Source: CAADGL01 sp964643885 | GTDB taxonomy: Bacteria; Planctomycetota; Phycisphaerae; UBA1845; Fen-1342 | Reading direction: 5' to 3' | Assembly: GCA_964643885.1 (NCBI GenBank) | Contig: CAZXUI010000015.1 | Coordinates: 1-64,000, forward strand | Length of the DNA: 64,000 nucleotides | In this document: piece by piece, positions 46,137 through 53,874 of the stretch | Layout: each line of letters opens with the position of its first letter | Numbering within the stretch: position 1 is the stretch's first letter | Position numbers and translations under genes: made by a program | Notes under the pieces: model-generated | Told to the model about the DNA's origin: nothing | The model's input: the letters and a program-made list of their open reading frames with translations, nothing else | The model's database searches: none

Positions 46137-47360
46137 CTACTCGTACCGCAGCGCTTCGACCGGATCGAGCCGGCTGGCCTTGAAGGCCGGGTACATCCCG
46201 CTGATGACCCCCACCACGGTCGTCGTCAGCAGGGCCACGACGACCACGTCCCCTGTGATCACGGTCGAGAACATCCCTTCGAGCACCTTGTCCAGCAGGT
46301 CGGCGAACATCGCTCCCAGCAGCAGCCCGCACCCGCCGCCCAGCAGGCTGATCACCAGCGCCTCGACCAGGAACTGAAGCAGGATGTCGAATCGCCGCGC
46401 GCCCACCGCCATGCGCACGCCGATCTCGCGCGTCCGCTCCGTGACCGAGACCAGCATGATGTTCATGATGCCGATCCCCCCCACAACCAGGCTGATCCCG
46501 GCGATGCTGTAGAACACCACCTTCAGGATCATCGCCGTCTGGTTGAAGTTGCGCACCGCCTCCTCGAGCGTGTCCACCTCGAAATCATCTTCCTGCCCCA
46601 CGCGGATGTTGTGCGCGTTGCGCAGCACCTTCTGCACCTGCTGCTTGATCCGGTCCGTGTCCGAGCCCTTGGCACATTGCAGTTGCAGGAAGTTCAGCCA
46701 CTTGCGGTTGAAGAACCGCCGCAGCCCGGACTGGATCGGGATGTAGACCGCGTTGTCCACGTCGAGGAAGCCGATATTGCCGCGGGCCTCCATCACGCCG
46801 ATCACGCGATAGGCCGTGTTCCGCACCTTGATGCTCTGCCCCACCGGCGACATCCCGCCGAAGAGCTTTTCGACCACCTTGCTGCCCAGCACCGCCACCA
46901 GCGCCAGATCGTCCTGCGACTCCGTGCGGCTGAACGTGCGCCCCGACACCGCCTTGTATTCGTTCATCGTGAAGTACGCGTCCGACGTCGCGATCACCAT
47001 GAACGTGTCGGACTTCTGAAAGAACTTCACCGGCACCTCGACATCCAGCGCCATCGGCGCGATCCCCAGCACCTCCTCCCCCATCTCGCGCTGAAGCGTG
47101 AACAGATCGTCGATCGTCAGCGTCTGCGCCACGCCGACCCGCCGCCCCTCGATCCGCGCCGAGGCAGGCTGCACGAAGATCAGGTCGCTGCCCAGGCTCT
47201 TGAGATTCTTGAGAATCTGACCCGTCATCCCCTCGATGATCGACATGCACGCGACCACCGACCCCACGCCGATCAGAACCCCCACCGTCGCCAGCAGCGA
47301 GCGCAGAAAGTGAGCCTCCAGGCTCCGCATCGCCGTCAACATCAGCCGCAGCAGGAACAT
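46137..47360 (-). CDS. ABC transporter permease, MacB/FtsX type
   Basis: The 407-residue protein has an N-terminal membrane helix and FSLLATVGVLIGVGSVV-type motif (RSLLATVGVLIGVGSV), an extracytoplasmic MacB-like domain (about 50-270), and three C-terminal FtsX helices with GIGIMNIMLVSVTERTREIG and SGMYPAFKASRLDPVEALRYE, characteristic of MacB-type permeases. The matching ATPase is not in the neighbouring genes. Substrate unknown; lipoprotein or peptide export is typical of the family. Confidence 0.9.
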   Translation of the reverse strand: MFLLRLMLTAMRSLEAHFLRSLLATVGVLIGVGSVVACMSIIEGMTGQILKNLKSLGSDLIFVQPASARIEGRRVGVAQTLTIDDLFTLQREMGEEVLGIAPMALDVEVPVKFFQKSDTFMVIATSDAYFTMNEYKAVSGRTFSRTESQDDLALVAVLGSKVVEKLFGGMSPVGQSIKVRNTAYRVIGVMEARGNIGFLDVDNAVYIPIQSGLRRFFNRKWLNFLQLQCAKGSDTDRIKQQVQKVLRNAHNIRVGQEDDFEVDTLEEAVRNFNQTAMILKVVFYSIAGISLVVGGIGIMNIMLVSVTERTREIGVRMAVGARRFDILLQFLVEALVISLLGGGCGLLLGAMFADLLDKVLEGMFSTVITGDVVVVALLTTTVVGVISGMYPAFKASRLDPVEALRYE

Positions 47361-47432
47361 CCGTCCGCCATCCCCCCGACGCCGCCCGACCCCCGCTGTG
47401 ACGCGCCCGGTCTTCGCGCCGCCACACCCTCT

Positions 47433-48629
47433 CTACCGCCGACGCCGGCCCGCCGCACCCAGCAGGGCCAGCGACATCAGCGCCGCGCTCGAGCCGAACC
47501 CGACAGGCCCGCATACATCCAGCCCCGGCACATCGAACGCCGGCACGCCGCTCGGATCGTCACGCTCCTGGTCCATCGCATCGATCGTCCGCTGCGCCAG
47601 GTCGCTGCCCTGCGTCGCGCCGATCACCTCCGCGATCGCGTCCGTCGGCGTCCCCAGCAGCCCCGCCACCCCCACGCCGCCCGGCCCGCCGTCCGGCGAC
47701 GCACCATCCATCTCCACCGTCGCCCGCAGCTCGAACGTCTCCCCGACCACCGCCTCATACTCGTAATCGATCTCCAGGTTCGGCAGCACCAGCACGCGGA
47801 ACGTCCCGAATTCGTCCGCAACACCCGACAGGTCCGACAGAATCAACGCATCCGTCGGAATGTCCCCGCTGGCCGCCACCGCCGCCTGCCCGTCGCTGCT
47901 GCCAGCGATCTCCAGCGAACCGCTGAACACAGTCTGCGACGCCTCACTCGTCACCTGCGTGATGGTGATATTCAGCCGCACCGACGCGCCGGCCAGGTCG
48001 CTGACCCCCGTCCGGGCATAGATCGCCATCGCACCGTCCAGGAAGAACCGCCCGATCACCGGAACCGTCGTCCCCTCCGCCGCAAATACCTCGCCCGGAT
48101 TGAACACCACCTCACGCACCTCGACCAGCGTCGCCTCCCCCTCGAAATAGACGCTCGGGTCCGCGCTGAACAGCGCCAGGTTGACCGCGAACTCCTCCGG
48201 GTTCGGCTGATTCAGCTCCGTCGGGTCCGCGAACTGCGCCGCAACCGCCCCGGCCGCCTCCGCGTGTGTCGACAACAGCCGCGCGAAGACCTGAAGCGGT
48301 AGCTCGTCGGCCGTCCCGGGGAACGTATCGCTGGCCGCAACCTCGTCGCCGGCCGCCCCGCCGACGAATTCGCGCACGACCGCGTCCGCCGACGCGCTGA
48401 TCGAGACGATTTCGGCGGCCGCTGAGCTCGCCAGCGCGAGCAGAACCGCCCAGCCACACACCCCGACCCGAACCGCACCGCTGGCGCAACCGGGCGAACG
48501 TGGCACGAAACGGGGAGCGCGGGCTTCTCGCCCGCAACCGCCTCCCACCTGCGACGAGCGAGCCGCCGGCACTTCCCGACCCGTAATGCAGTCCATCCGA
48601 GTAACCCCGCTAGTCTCGCTCATCCGCAT
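47433..48629 (-). CDS. Surface/exported protein with a CTERM-like C-terminal anchor
   Basis: The 398-residue product has a hydrophobic signal region (about 54-72, VCGWAVLLALASSAAA) preceded by about 50 residues that include a dispersed-repeat peptide (GREARAPRF). The mature part is beta-rich. The C-terminus, CGPVGFGSSAALMSLALLGAAGRRRR, is a Gly-rich motif, hydrophobic helix and Arg cluster, the layout of PEP-CTERM/MYXO-CTERM sorting signals. AAAGGG stands 7 nt before ATG 48629. Translation may instead begin further downstream at a non-ATG codon. Confidence 0.65.
   Translation of the reverse strand: MRMSETSGVTRMDCITGREVPAARSSQVGGGCGREARAPRFVPRSPGCASGAVRVGVCGWAVLLALASSAAAEIVSISASADAVVREFVGGAAGDEVAASDTFPGTADELPLQVFARLLSTHAEAAGAVAAQFADPTELNQPNPEEFAVNLALFSADPSVYFEGEATLVEVREVVFNPGEVFAAEGTTVPVIGRFFLDGAMAIYARTGVSDLAGASVRLNITITQVTSEASQTVFSGSLEIAGSSDGQAAVAASGDIPTDALILSDLSGVADEFGTFRVLVLPNLEIDYEYEAVVGETFELRATVEMDGASPDGGPGGVGVAGLLGTPTDAIAEVIGATQGSDLAQRTIDAMDQERDDPSGVPAFDVPGLDVCGPVGFGSSAALMSLALLGAAGRRRR
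48519..48535. repeat. Dispersed palindrome GCGGGC / TTCTC / GCCCGC
   Basis: GCGGGC / TTCTC / GCCCGC preceded by GGGGAGC, the reversed orientation of the GCTCCCC-tailed elements. It lies in the N-terminal coding part of the CTERM-like protein, or upstream of it if translation starts later. Confidence 0.7.
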
Positions 48630-48731
48630 GACGTGGCCCTTTCGCGCAACGCCGACCGGCGACAGACACGCCGCAGCGGCCGGCGGCTGCGCAAAGCATA
48701 GCGCTGAGCGAAAGTTACGGCAAGAAGTGAC

Positions 48732-48806
48732 GCCCCAGCGGGGCAGGCCTCTGTCCCGGCAAGCAGGAAACCTCAGGTGGGCCACTGCTCTTGAGCAGTG
48801 CCTCCC
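48732..48806. repeat. Two short palindromes, GCCCC and CACTGCTC arms
   Basis: GCCCC / AGC / GGGGC (48732-48744) and CACTGCTC / TT / GAGCAGTG (48783-48800) with a CCTCCC tail. These resemble the other repeats in having a short loop and a CCTCC/CCCC tail. The region holds no supported gene. Confidence 0.6.
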
Positions 48807-48910
48807 AATCACCCTTCCCTCGCCCGGGGACGCAGCCGTCCGGCCCGCAATCTCATACGTGGGGCACACCCCGCCCCCGCCCCCGCCAACTCGACTCGCG
48901 CCCGTCCCGC

Positions 48911-49441
48911 TCAGCCCGCCGCACGCGGCTGCGCCATACCTCCGGCCGCGGCCGCCCCACTCCCGCGGGCCTCCTCCAGATGCCGCCGCCGCGACGTCAA
49001 CACGCTGACGATGTTCTCTGTATCCGCCCAGTTCTCCGCCAGCGTCTTGACGATCCGCACCACGGTCGGGTCGATCGTGTCCCCCACACGAGCGGCCGCG
49101 AGCACCTTCTCCACGTCCTCGCCCTCGTAGTAGTTCGCCGACAGGTGCTGGACGATCTGCACTTCCGGGTCGTTGCTGCCGGTCTCGTCCTCATCCTCCG
49201 ACTTGCCGGCCGGCTCGAACTCCGCCGCCAGCAGCACCCGCGCGATCTGCTCGCCGCTCATCCCGCGCTGAAGCATCTGTGTGATCAGCACCGCCCGCTG
49301 CTCCGCGAGGCGAATCCGCCGCCACGCCGCCGCAAACGCCCAGAACCCCACCGCGACCGCCCCGAACAACAGCAGCAGCCCAAGTTTGATCACCGAGTCG
49401 TCGAGATTCCCGAGCCACTCCACAATTCCGCTCGCGAGCAT
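48911..49441 (-). CDS. Small membrane protein, unknown function
   Basis: Not recognised. The 176-residue product has one membrane helix (about 17-42, VIKLGLLLLFGAVAVGFWAFAA), then a charged helical region with LITQMLQRGMSGEQIARVLLAAEF and an acidic stretch, and a Gly/Ala-rich end. The body looks regulatory rather than enzymatic. It is the next gene toward the telomere side of the CTERM-like protein and may be independent. Confidence 0.6.
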   Translation of the reverse strand: MLASGIVEWLGNLDDSVIKLGLLLLFGAVAVGFWAFAAAWRRIRLAEQRAVLITQMLQRGMSGEQIARVLLAAEFEPAGKSEDEDETGSNDPEVQIVQHLSANYYEGEDVEKVLAAARVGDTIDPTVVRIVKTLAENWADTENIVSVLTSRRRHLEEARGSGAAAAGGMAQPRAAG

Positions 49442-49617
49442 GGCTGGTCTCCGTCACACGGCGCCCGCCCGGCCGCTCCCGCATCCGCGCGCGGCAAGAG
49501 AATCCCGGCGCACCTTCCCATCACGGCCCGAATCGGCCACCGCGTCATGGTATTCGATCCTCCGGCCGTGATATTCGCCTTATTCCGGAGCCCGAACGTG
49601 CTCCCGGTCCGGTGGCC

Positions 49618-49872
49618 CTACTCGCCGAAACCGGTGCCGAGGTCCACCCCTTCCATCGAGAGCTCGGCCGGCTCCACAGCCTGCCACTCGGCCTCCGCGA
49701 TCGGTCCCTCGCTGGCCGACCGCTCCATCCAGGCCGCCACCTGCCCGGCCCACAAACCGGCCCCGCCGCGCAGGATCAGCAATCCGGCCGCGAAGGCGAT
49801 CACCGCCACGACCAGCGTCCGGGCATCCACACCCGCCCGTCGCCGGCGCGACCAGAACGCGCTACGTCTCAT
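49618..49872 (-). CDS. Small single-pass membrane protein, unknown function
   Basis: Not recognised. The 84-residue product has a basic N-terminus (FWSRRRRAGVDAR), one membrane helix (about 20-38) and an acidic C-terminal tail. ATG 49872 is the natural start; the frame further upstream reads through the PIN-gene duplication and is not coding. Confidence 0.5.
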   Translation of the reverse strand: MRRSAFWSRRRRAGVDARTLVVAVIAFAAGLLILRGGAGLWAGQVAAWMERSASEGPIAEAEWQAVEPAELSMEGVDLGTGFGE

Positions 49873-50086
49873 AACGAACCCCCGGTGGTCAGACGAAATC
49901 TCGCAGCGGCGACCGCCGCTCGCAGCTATTCTTCGATCGAAATGCACGTCGCCGCAACCGCCGCGCGCGGTCCGAATCCAAGCGACCGGCCGGCCGCTCG
50001 GCTCCCCAATCGGCGGGTGATCATCGCTTGAAGAAACTGACGACCTGCAACCGCACCAGGCAGGCCCGCACGTACTCGAGCGGTGA
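49873..50086 (+). other. Gap with a duplicated 3' end of the PIN gene
   Basis: No gene is supported. It holds one 37-bp copy (50016-50052) of the sequence at the 3' end of the PIN gene, separated from the gene's own copy by 29 bp. The peptide end LQVVSFFKR-stop is readable from both copies. Confidence 0.65.
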
Positions 50087-50118
50087 TCATCGCTTGAAGA
50101 AACTGACGACCTGCAACC
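50016..50118. repeat. 37-bp direct repeat at the 3' end of the PIN gene
   Basis: 50016-50052 and 50082-50118 are identical over 37 bp, beginning GGTGATCATCGC. The second copy is the last part of the PIN gene, including its stop codon; the first lies just beyond. This points to a past duplication or loss of a second PIN-like gene. Confidence 0.85.
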
Positions 50119-50502
50119 CGTCGATGTCACGCCCGACCATGTCCTGGTCGTGCGTGAGCAGCGGAATCGCACGATGCACTGCCGTCGCAAGGAGCCAGCA
50201 GTCACCGCCCTCCAGCCGACGCCCCGCGGTCCTGGATTGCGTCATGACGCGGGCCCACACCTTGGCCAGCTCGTAGTCATACGGGATCACGAGGAAGCGG
50301 CGGACGTAAGCGTCGAGTCCCGAGCGCGCTCGTTCGCCCCAACGACGTGTTTCCGCCCACCCCACAATTCCGCGACCGTTTGAAAGCTCAGCGGCAGAGT
50401 TCTTCCGCGCATGTGAGGTTCGTACCGAGCCCGCAGCGCATCCGCCTTCGTCTTGGGATGCAGCAGGCTGGCAATCGTCGTGTCGAGCAGAACGACATTC
50501 AT
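50087..50502 (-). pseudogene. PIN-domain toxin gene with a single-base frameshift
   Basis: VapC-type PIN proteins cleave RNA. The first part, from ATG 50502, begins NVVLLDTT with the first catalytic Asp (D7) and reaches SFQTVAELWGG (the second acidic residue); the remainder, WGERARSGLDAYVRRFLVIPYD, continues in another frame with the later acids in LEGGDCWLLATA and LLTHDQDM. Adding one base in the short C-run at about 50356-50358 (plus strand) would restore a 138-residue protein, the normal VapC size. Its ATG overlaps the TGA of the upstream gene (ATGA). It could be a broken toxin, a sequencing error or a frameshift site. Confidence 0.75.
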
Positions 50503-51491
50503 GCCGCGCCACCGCCGGCAACACGACGACCCGCGCGCTCATCCGGCACGTATTGAAGCAGCGCGTCTGCATCATCCGCTTCGGGCCACAGTGCACTGAC
50601 CGAATCAAGGTCATCCACAGCCGTCACGCCCTGTCGAGCCGCCAGTTCATCCAGCGACTGCGATTCCCAGAACGGCGCCGCCCCAGGCGGACCACCCGCT
50701 TCGTCATCAAGCACATCGACAGATTCGACGAACAGTCTCCGCTCCCGCCCTTCCTCGACGCTCGCCCGGCCGCGTACCCGTACCATCCGCATCCACGCTT
50801 CAGGCAGCAGCGCCTGGTGCTCCGCTTTGAAGTGGCACAACCACTTGGTGCCATCCGCCTCCCACAACCGACCCGTCAAACCTCCATGACCGTTGAGCTC
50901 CTCGAGCCGCCCGGTCCTGGCGGTCCCGGAAACCTCCACCTGCCTGCCAAGCAGCGTCATCAGCCGCTCCCGCAGCGCGGCATTCACGGCACACGTGGAG
51001 GCTGTGGTGCCGCTTCCTGCTTCAATCGAGATGCGATCGATGCCGTGATCCAGAACCTGCGCCAGCGCAGCGACACTCTGCGACACGCCCCGATCGATCC
51101 CTCTCGGCAGCGTCGGGGTTGCGGGAACGGCATCTCCCAGCCAAGACAGACCGTCGACGAGCGACGTGAGACTCTCGGCGCCGATATGGCCGAGCATCTC
51201 CATCTGGGCGGGCGGCTCGGCCAACTCCAGTTCCGCCACCGCGCTGCCGGGCTTCCATCCGACAAGAAACAGCTCGCAACACTTCTCCACATCGGCCCTG
51301 TCCCGTCCGGGCCGAGAAGACTCCTCACCGTACAACACGCGACCGACGCGCTTCAACGCCTGCTGAGCCTGCGTCACGATCTCCGCCAGTTCGACGACCG
51401 AGAGGCGCCCCTCACCCACCCGCGGGCCCTCCACGCGAATCGTCATCCGCGGCCGCGCCGAAACCGCCCGCCGCGCCTTCGATTCGTTCAT
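50499..51491 (-). CDS. Long antitoxin-like protein coupled to the PIN gene
   Basis: The 330-residue product is unlike normal short VapB antitoxins. The last 50 residues (WESQSLDELAARQGVT, SALWPEADDADALLQYV) resemble the C-terminal toxin-binding segment of antitoxins that pair with PIN toxins. The first 280 residues are an unrecognised, soluble, mixed alpha/beta region with ELAEIVTQAQQALKRVGRVLYG near the N-terminus. The stop overlaps the PIN start by 4 bp, the classical toxin-antitoxin layout. It follows the 51511-52713 gene by 19 bp on the same strand. Confidence 0.7.
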   Translation of the reverse strand: MNESKARRAVSARPRMTIRVEGPRVGEGRLSVVELAEIVTQAQQALKRVGRVLYGEESSRPGRDRADVEKCCELFLVGWKPGSAVAELELAEPPAQMEMLGHIGAESLTSLVDGLSWLGDAVPATPTLPRGIDRGVSQSVAALAQVLDHGIDRISIEAGSGTTASTCAVNAALRERLMTLLGRQVEVSGTARTGRLEELNGHGGLTGRLWEADGTKWLCHFKAEHQALLPEAWMRMVRVRGRASVEEGRERRLFVESVDVLDDEAGGPPGAAPFWESQSLDELAARQGVTAVDDLDSVSALWPEADDADALLQYVPDERAGRRVAGGGAA

Positions 51492-51510
51492 TCGCCGACC
51501 CTCGAACGAG

Positions 51511-52713
51511 CTACCCGAACCGCCCCCGCTCCCGCGGGCCCGCAGGCCCAGGCCCCGTGAACAGCGGCTTCTGAAGCTCCGTGATGTAGCCCCGCTGTTT
51601 GAAATACTCCAGCGCCTCGTGCGTATCGCCGAACACCCTCGTCGCGGTCGCCGTCACGAAGGGCGACGGCTCGCTCCGCGGCCGCCACACCACGTACACT
51701 TCCTTCGTCGTCTCATAGGCGTGCTGAAGCTCGCGCTCCACGCCCGACGACAGCCCCGGCTTGCCGCTCGGCAGCTCCGGAACGTAGCTGACGATCATGT
51801 CCGACTGGTCGATCAGCTTGAAGTCGCGGGCGTAGATCTGCGCGTCGATATCCCGCGCCACACTCGAGACCTCTGAGACGTCGAAGACGATCTGCCGCCC
51901 GTTCACCTCCACCGTGATCCTCGTCTCACCCCGCTTGGTCGCCTCCCCCGCCTCGAACAGCAGCCGCTTTTCGTCCAGGTCGCCCGGGTCGAACGTGATG
52001 AAATACTCCGACAGCGCCGCCCGGAACGCATCGATCTCCGCCAGCGTCTCCGGCAGGTCCATCACGTGCGTCATCGGAAACGAGGGATACACCTTGCGCG
52101 TGGTGGGCTTGAAGATCAGCCGATAAAGCGACTCGACCGTCGAATCCTCGATCCCCCGCGCCACGATGTAGAAAAACCCGTGCCCCCGCAGCGCCCCGAC
52201 GAGGATCTCCGTCGCCAGGATCTCCTCCTCGCGCCACACCATGATGTCCTTGAGCGTGTGCGCCACGTCATGCTCGCGCGTCAGCCGCTCATGCACCGCG
52301 TCCACGTTGTCCACCAGCGTCACGTACAGGTCCGCATCCAACCGCTGCATCTGGTCGTGATCAAACGCCGGAAACAGCCCGTGCTTCCAGCGGAAGGCCG
52401 CGTGCGTGTTCACAATCACCGTCTCGTGCCGCTCCACGTCCGCCAGAATGTCCTTGAAAACCGCCCGCCGCAGCGAATTCAGACGCGCCAGCGGCAGGTC
52501 CAGAATCCGCCCCGGCCGCACATCCGGCGCCTCGGCATACATCCGGTCCCCCACGTGATAGAGCTGAACCCGCTGCCCCCGCCCCTCCGCAACCCGCGCC
52601 ACCTTCTCCAGAAAGGGCTTCTTGTCCACCCCCACCTGGCCCGTCACCACCACCCGCCGCCCGAACCGCCGTGACGGACCGAAGAGCGTCGCCCTTGCCG
52701 GTTCCTGAGACAT
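51511..52713 (-). CDS. P-loop NTPase and nucleoside deoxyribosyltransferase-like fusion
   Basis: The 400-residue protein has an N-terminal adenylate-kinase-like NTPase (RRVVVTGQVGVDKKPFLEK; the GxxGxDKK loop departs from the standard GxxxxGK), with VIVNTHAAFRW and LDADLYVTLVDNVD as likely later motifs. A C-terminal domain at about 310-385 (DAQIYARDFKLIDQSDMIV, followed by GVERELQHAYETTKEVYVVW) resembles the nucleoside 2-deoxyribosyltransferase fold. Substrate unknown; a nucleotide-processing or signalling role is inferred. ATG 52713 with GGAGGG upstream is the start. It is 19 bp upstream of the antitoxin-like gene. Confidence 0.7.
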   Translation of the reverse strand: MSQEPARATLFGPSRRFGRRVVVTGQVGVDKKPFLEKVARVAEGRGQRVQLYHVGDRMYAEAPDVRPGRILDLPLARLNSLRRAVFKDILADVERHETVIVNTHAAFRWKHGLFPAFDHDQMQRLDADLYVTLVDNVDAVHERLTREHDVAHTLKDIMVWREEEILATEILVGALRGHGFFYIVARGIEDSTVESLYRLIFKPTTRKVYPSFPMTHVMDLPETLAEIDAFRAALSEYFITFDPGDLDEKRLLFEAGEATKRGETRITVEVNGRQIVFDVSEVSSVARDIDAQIYARDFKLIDQSDMIVSYVPELPSGKPGLSSGVERELQHAYETTKEVYVVWRPRSEPSPFVTATATRVFGDTHEALEYFKQRGYITELQKPLFTGPGPAGPRERGRFG

Positions 52714-52825
52714 CCCGAAGCTGCCCTCCCCGGCCCCCATCGCGGGCCGGCTTGACCGCCGCAGCGGCCGCGGCGTATGATCCCGTGTTCCCGACACGGT
52801 TTCAACCTGGGTTCGGGTGCCACGA

Positions 52826-52910
52826 GCGGCTGTGGCGGAATTGGCAGACGCGCTAGGTTCAGGTCCTAGTCCGGGTTAACCGGGTGGAGGTTCGAGTCCT
52901 CTCAGCCGCA
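52826..52910 (+). tRNA. tRNA-Leu (anticodon CAG)
   Basis: The acceptor stem GCGGCTG pairs with CAGCCGC, the D-arm has TGGCGGAATTGGCAGACGCG, and the anticodon stem CTAGG/CCTAG encloses the loop TTCAGGT with anticodon CAG, which reads CUG. A long variable arm (TCCGGGTTAACCGGG) marks a class II tRNA, and the T-arm has GGTTCGAGTCC. It is 85 nt, with no encoded CCA. No direct repeat typical of an attachment site was seen around it. Confidence 0.93.
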
Positions 52911-53037
52911 TCCCCCTTCTCTGAATCCCAAGGCGACCGCCGCAGTCAAGTCCGCTGCACGCGCCGGCCGCCCCGCCGACCCCGCCACTTGTGATCCGCC
53001 GCCAGCCCGCTATCATGCCCCCGCGGTGGAAACAGGC

Positions 53038-53796
53038 ATGAGCGTCCTGGCAGTGATCCCCGCACGGTACGGCTCCACTCGCCTGCCCGCAAAGCCGCTG
53101 CTCCGGGATACCGGCAAGTTCCTCATCCAGCACGTCTACGAGCGCGTCCAGGCCGCCCGCCGCATCGACCAGGTCGTCGTCGCAACCGATCACGAAGCCA
53201 TCGCCGAGGCCGTCCGCATCTTCGGAGGCCAGGTCCAGATGACCAGCCCCGACTGCCCCTCCGGCACCGACCGCGTGGCCGAGGTCGCCCGCAACCTGCC
53301 CGGCCCCGACGACCAGATCATCCTGAATGTCCAGGGCGACGAGCCCGAGCTCGAGCCCGATATTCTGGACCGCCTCGTGCAGCGCCTGGCCGGCGAGACG
53401 CGCTGCAGGATGGCCACGCTCGCGGCCCCGTTCCCGCCGCAGGTCGACCCGGCCGACCCCAACCGCGTCAAGGTCGTCCTGAATCAGCGCCGCGAGGCGC
53501 TGTATTTTTCGCGGGCGCTGATACCATACGCACGAGAGGCGCCGCAGCCCGGCCGAGATCCCGCGGCCTGCCTGCTGCACCTCGGCGTATATGCCTACCG
53601 ACGTGCCTTTCTGCTGGAATACTCCGGGTGGGAAGCGACCCGTCTGGAGCGCCTTGAGAAGCTCGAACAGCTCCGGGCGCTGGAACACGGCGAGCCGATC
53701 GCCGTGGAGATCGTCCAGCAGGCCCTGCAAGGCGTGGACACGCCGGAGGACTACCGCGCGTTCGTGCAGCGCGCGGCGCGCCACGAACGCCCCTGA
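53038..53796 (+). CDS. kdsB: 3-deoxy-manno-octulosonate cytidylyltransferase
   Basis: KdsB makes CMP-Kdo from CTP and Kdo for lipopolysaccharide. The 252-residue protein starts with SVLAVIPARYGSTRLPAKPLL, has VVVATDHEAIAEAVRIFGG and the DCPSGTDRVAEVA motif, then ILNVQGDEPELEPDIL, YFSRALIPYARE and the LHLGVYAYRRAFL region, all typical. ATG 53038 was chosen over GTG 53026. It lies before pyrG, whose product makes CTP, so the pair is metabolically linked. Kdo implies a Gram-negative outer membrane. Confidence 0.94.
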   Translation: MSVLAVIPARYGSTRLPAKPLLRDTGKFLIQHVYERVQAARRIDQVVVATDHEAIAEAVRIFGGQVQMTSPDCPSGTDRVAEVARNLPGPDDQIILNVQGDEPELEPDILDRLVQRLAGETRCRMATLAAPFPPQVDPADPNRVKVVLNQRREALYFSRALIPYAREAPQPGRDPAACLLHLGVYAYRRAFLLEYSGWEATRLERLEKLEQLRALEHGEPIAVEIVQQALQGVDTPEDYRAFVQRAARHERP

Positions 53797-53874
53797 GGCG
53801 GAACCGATGAGACACGAGTGACCCGATGCGTGCGTTGATAAGACCGATGAAACGCCCAGCCTAGGCCAGGATCG

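Noticed and set aside
43085..48302. Long plus-strand frames of 906 and 985 residues over the minus-strand genes
   Set aside because: Pro/Arg/His-rich shadows opposite clear genes such as the SDR and ABC permease.
52826..52910. Integration site at the tRNA-Leu gene
   Set aside because: No second copy of the tRNA 3' end, no integrase and no flanking direct repeat were seen nearby.
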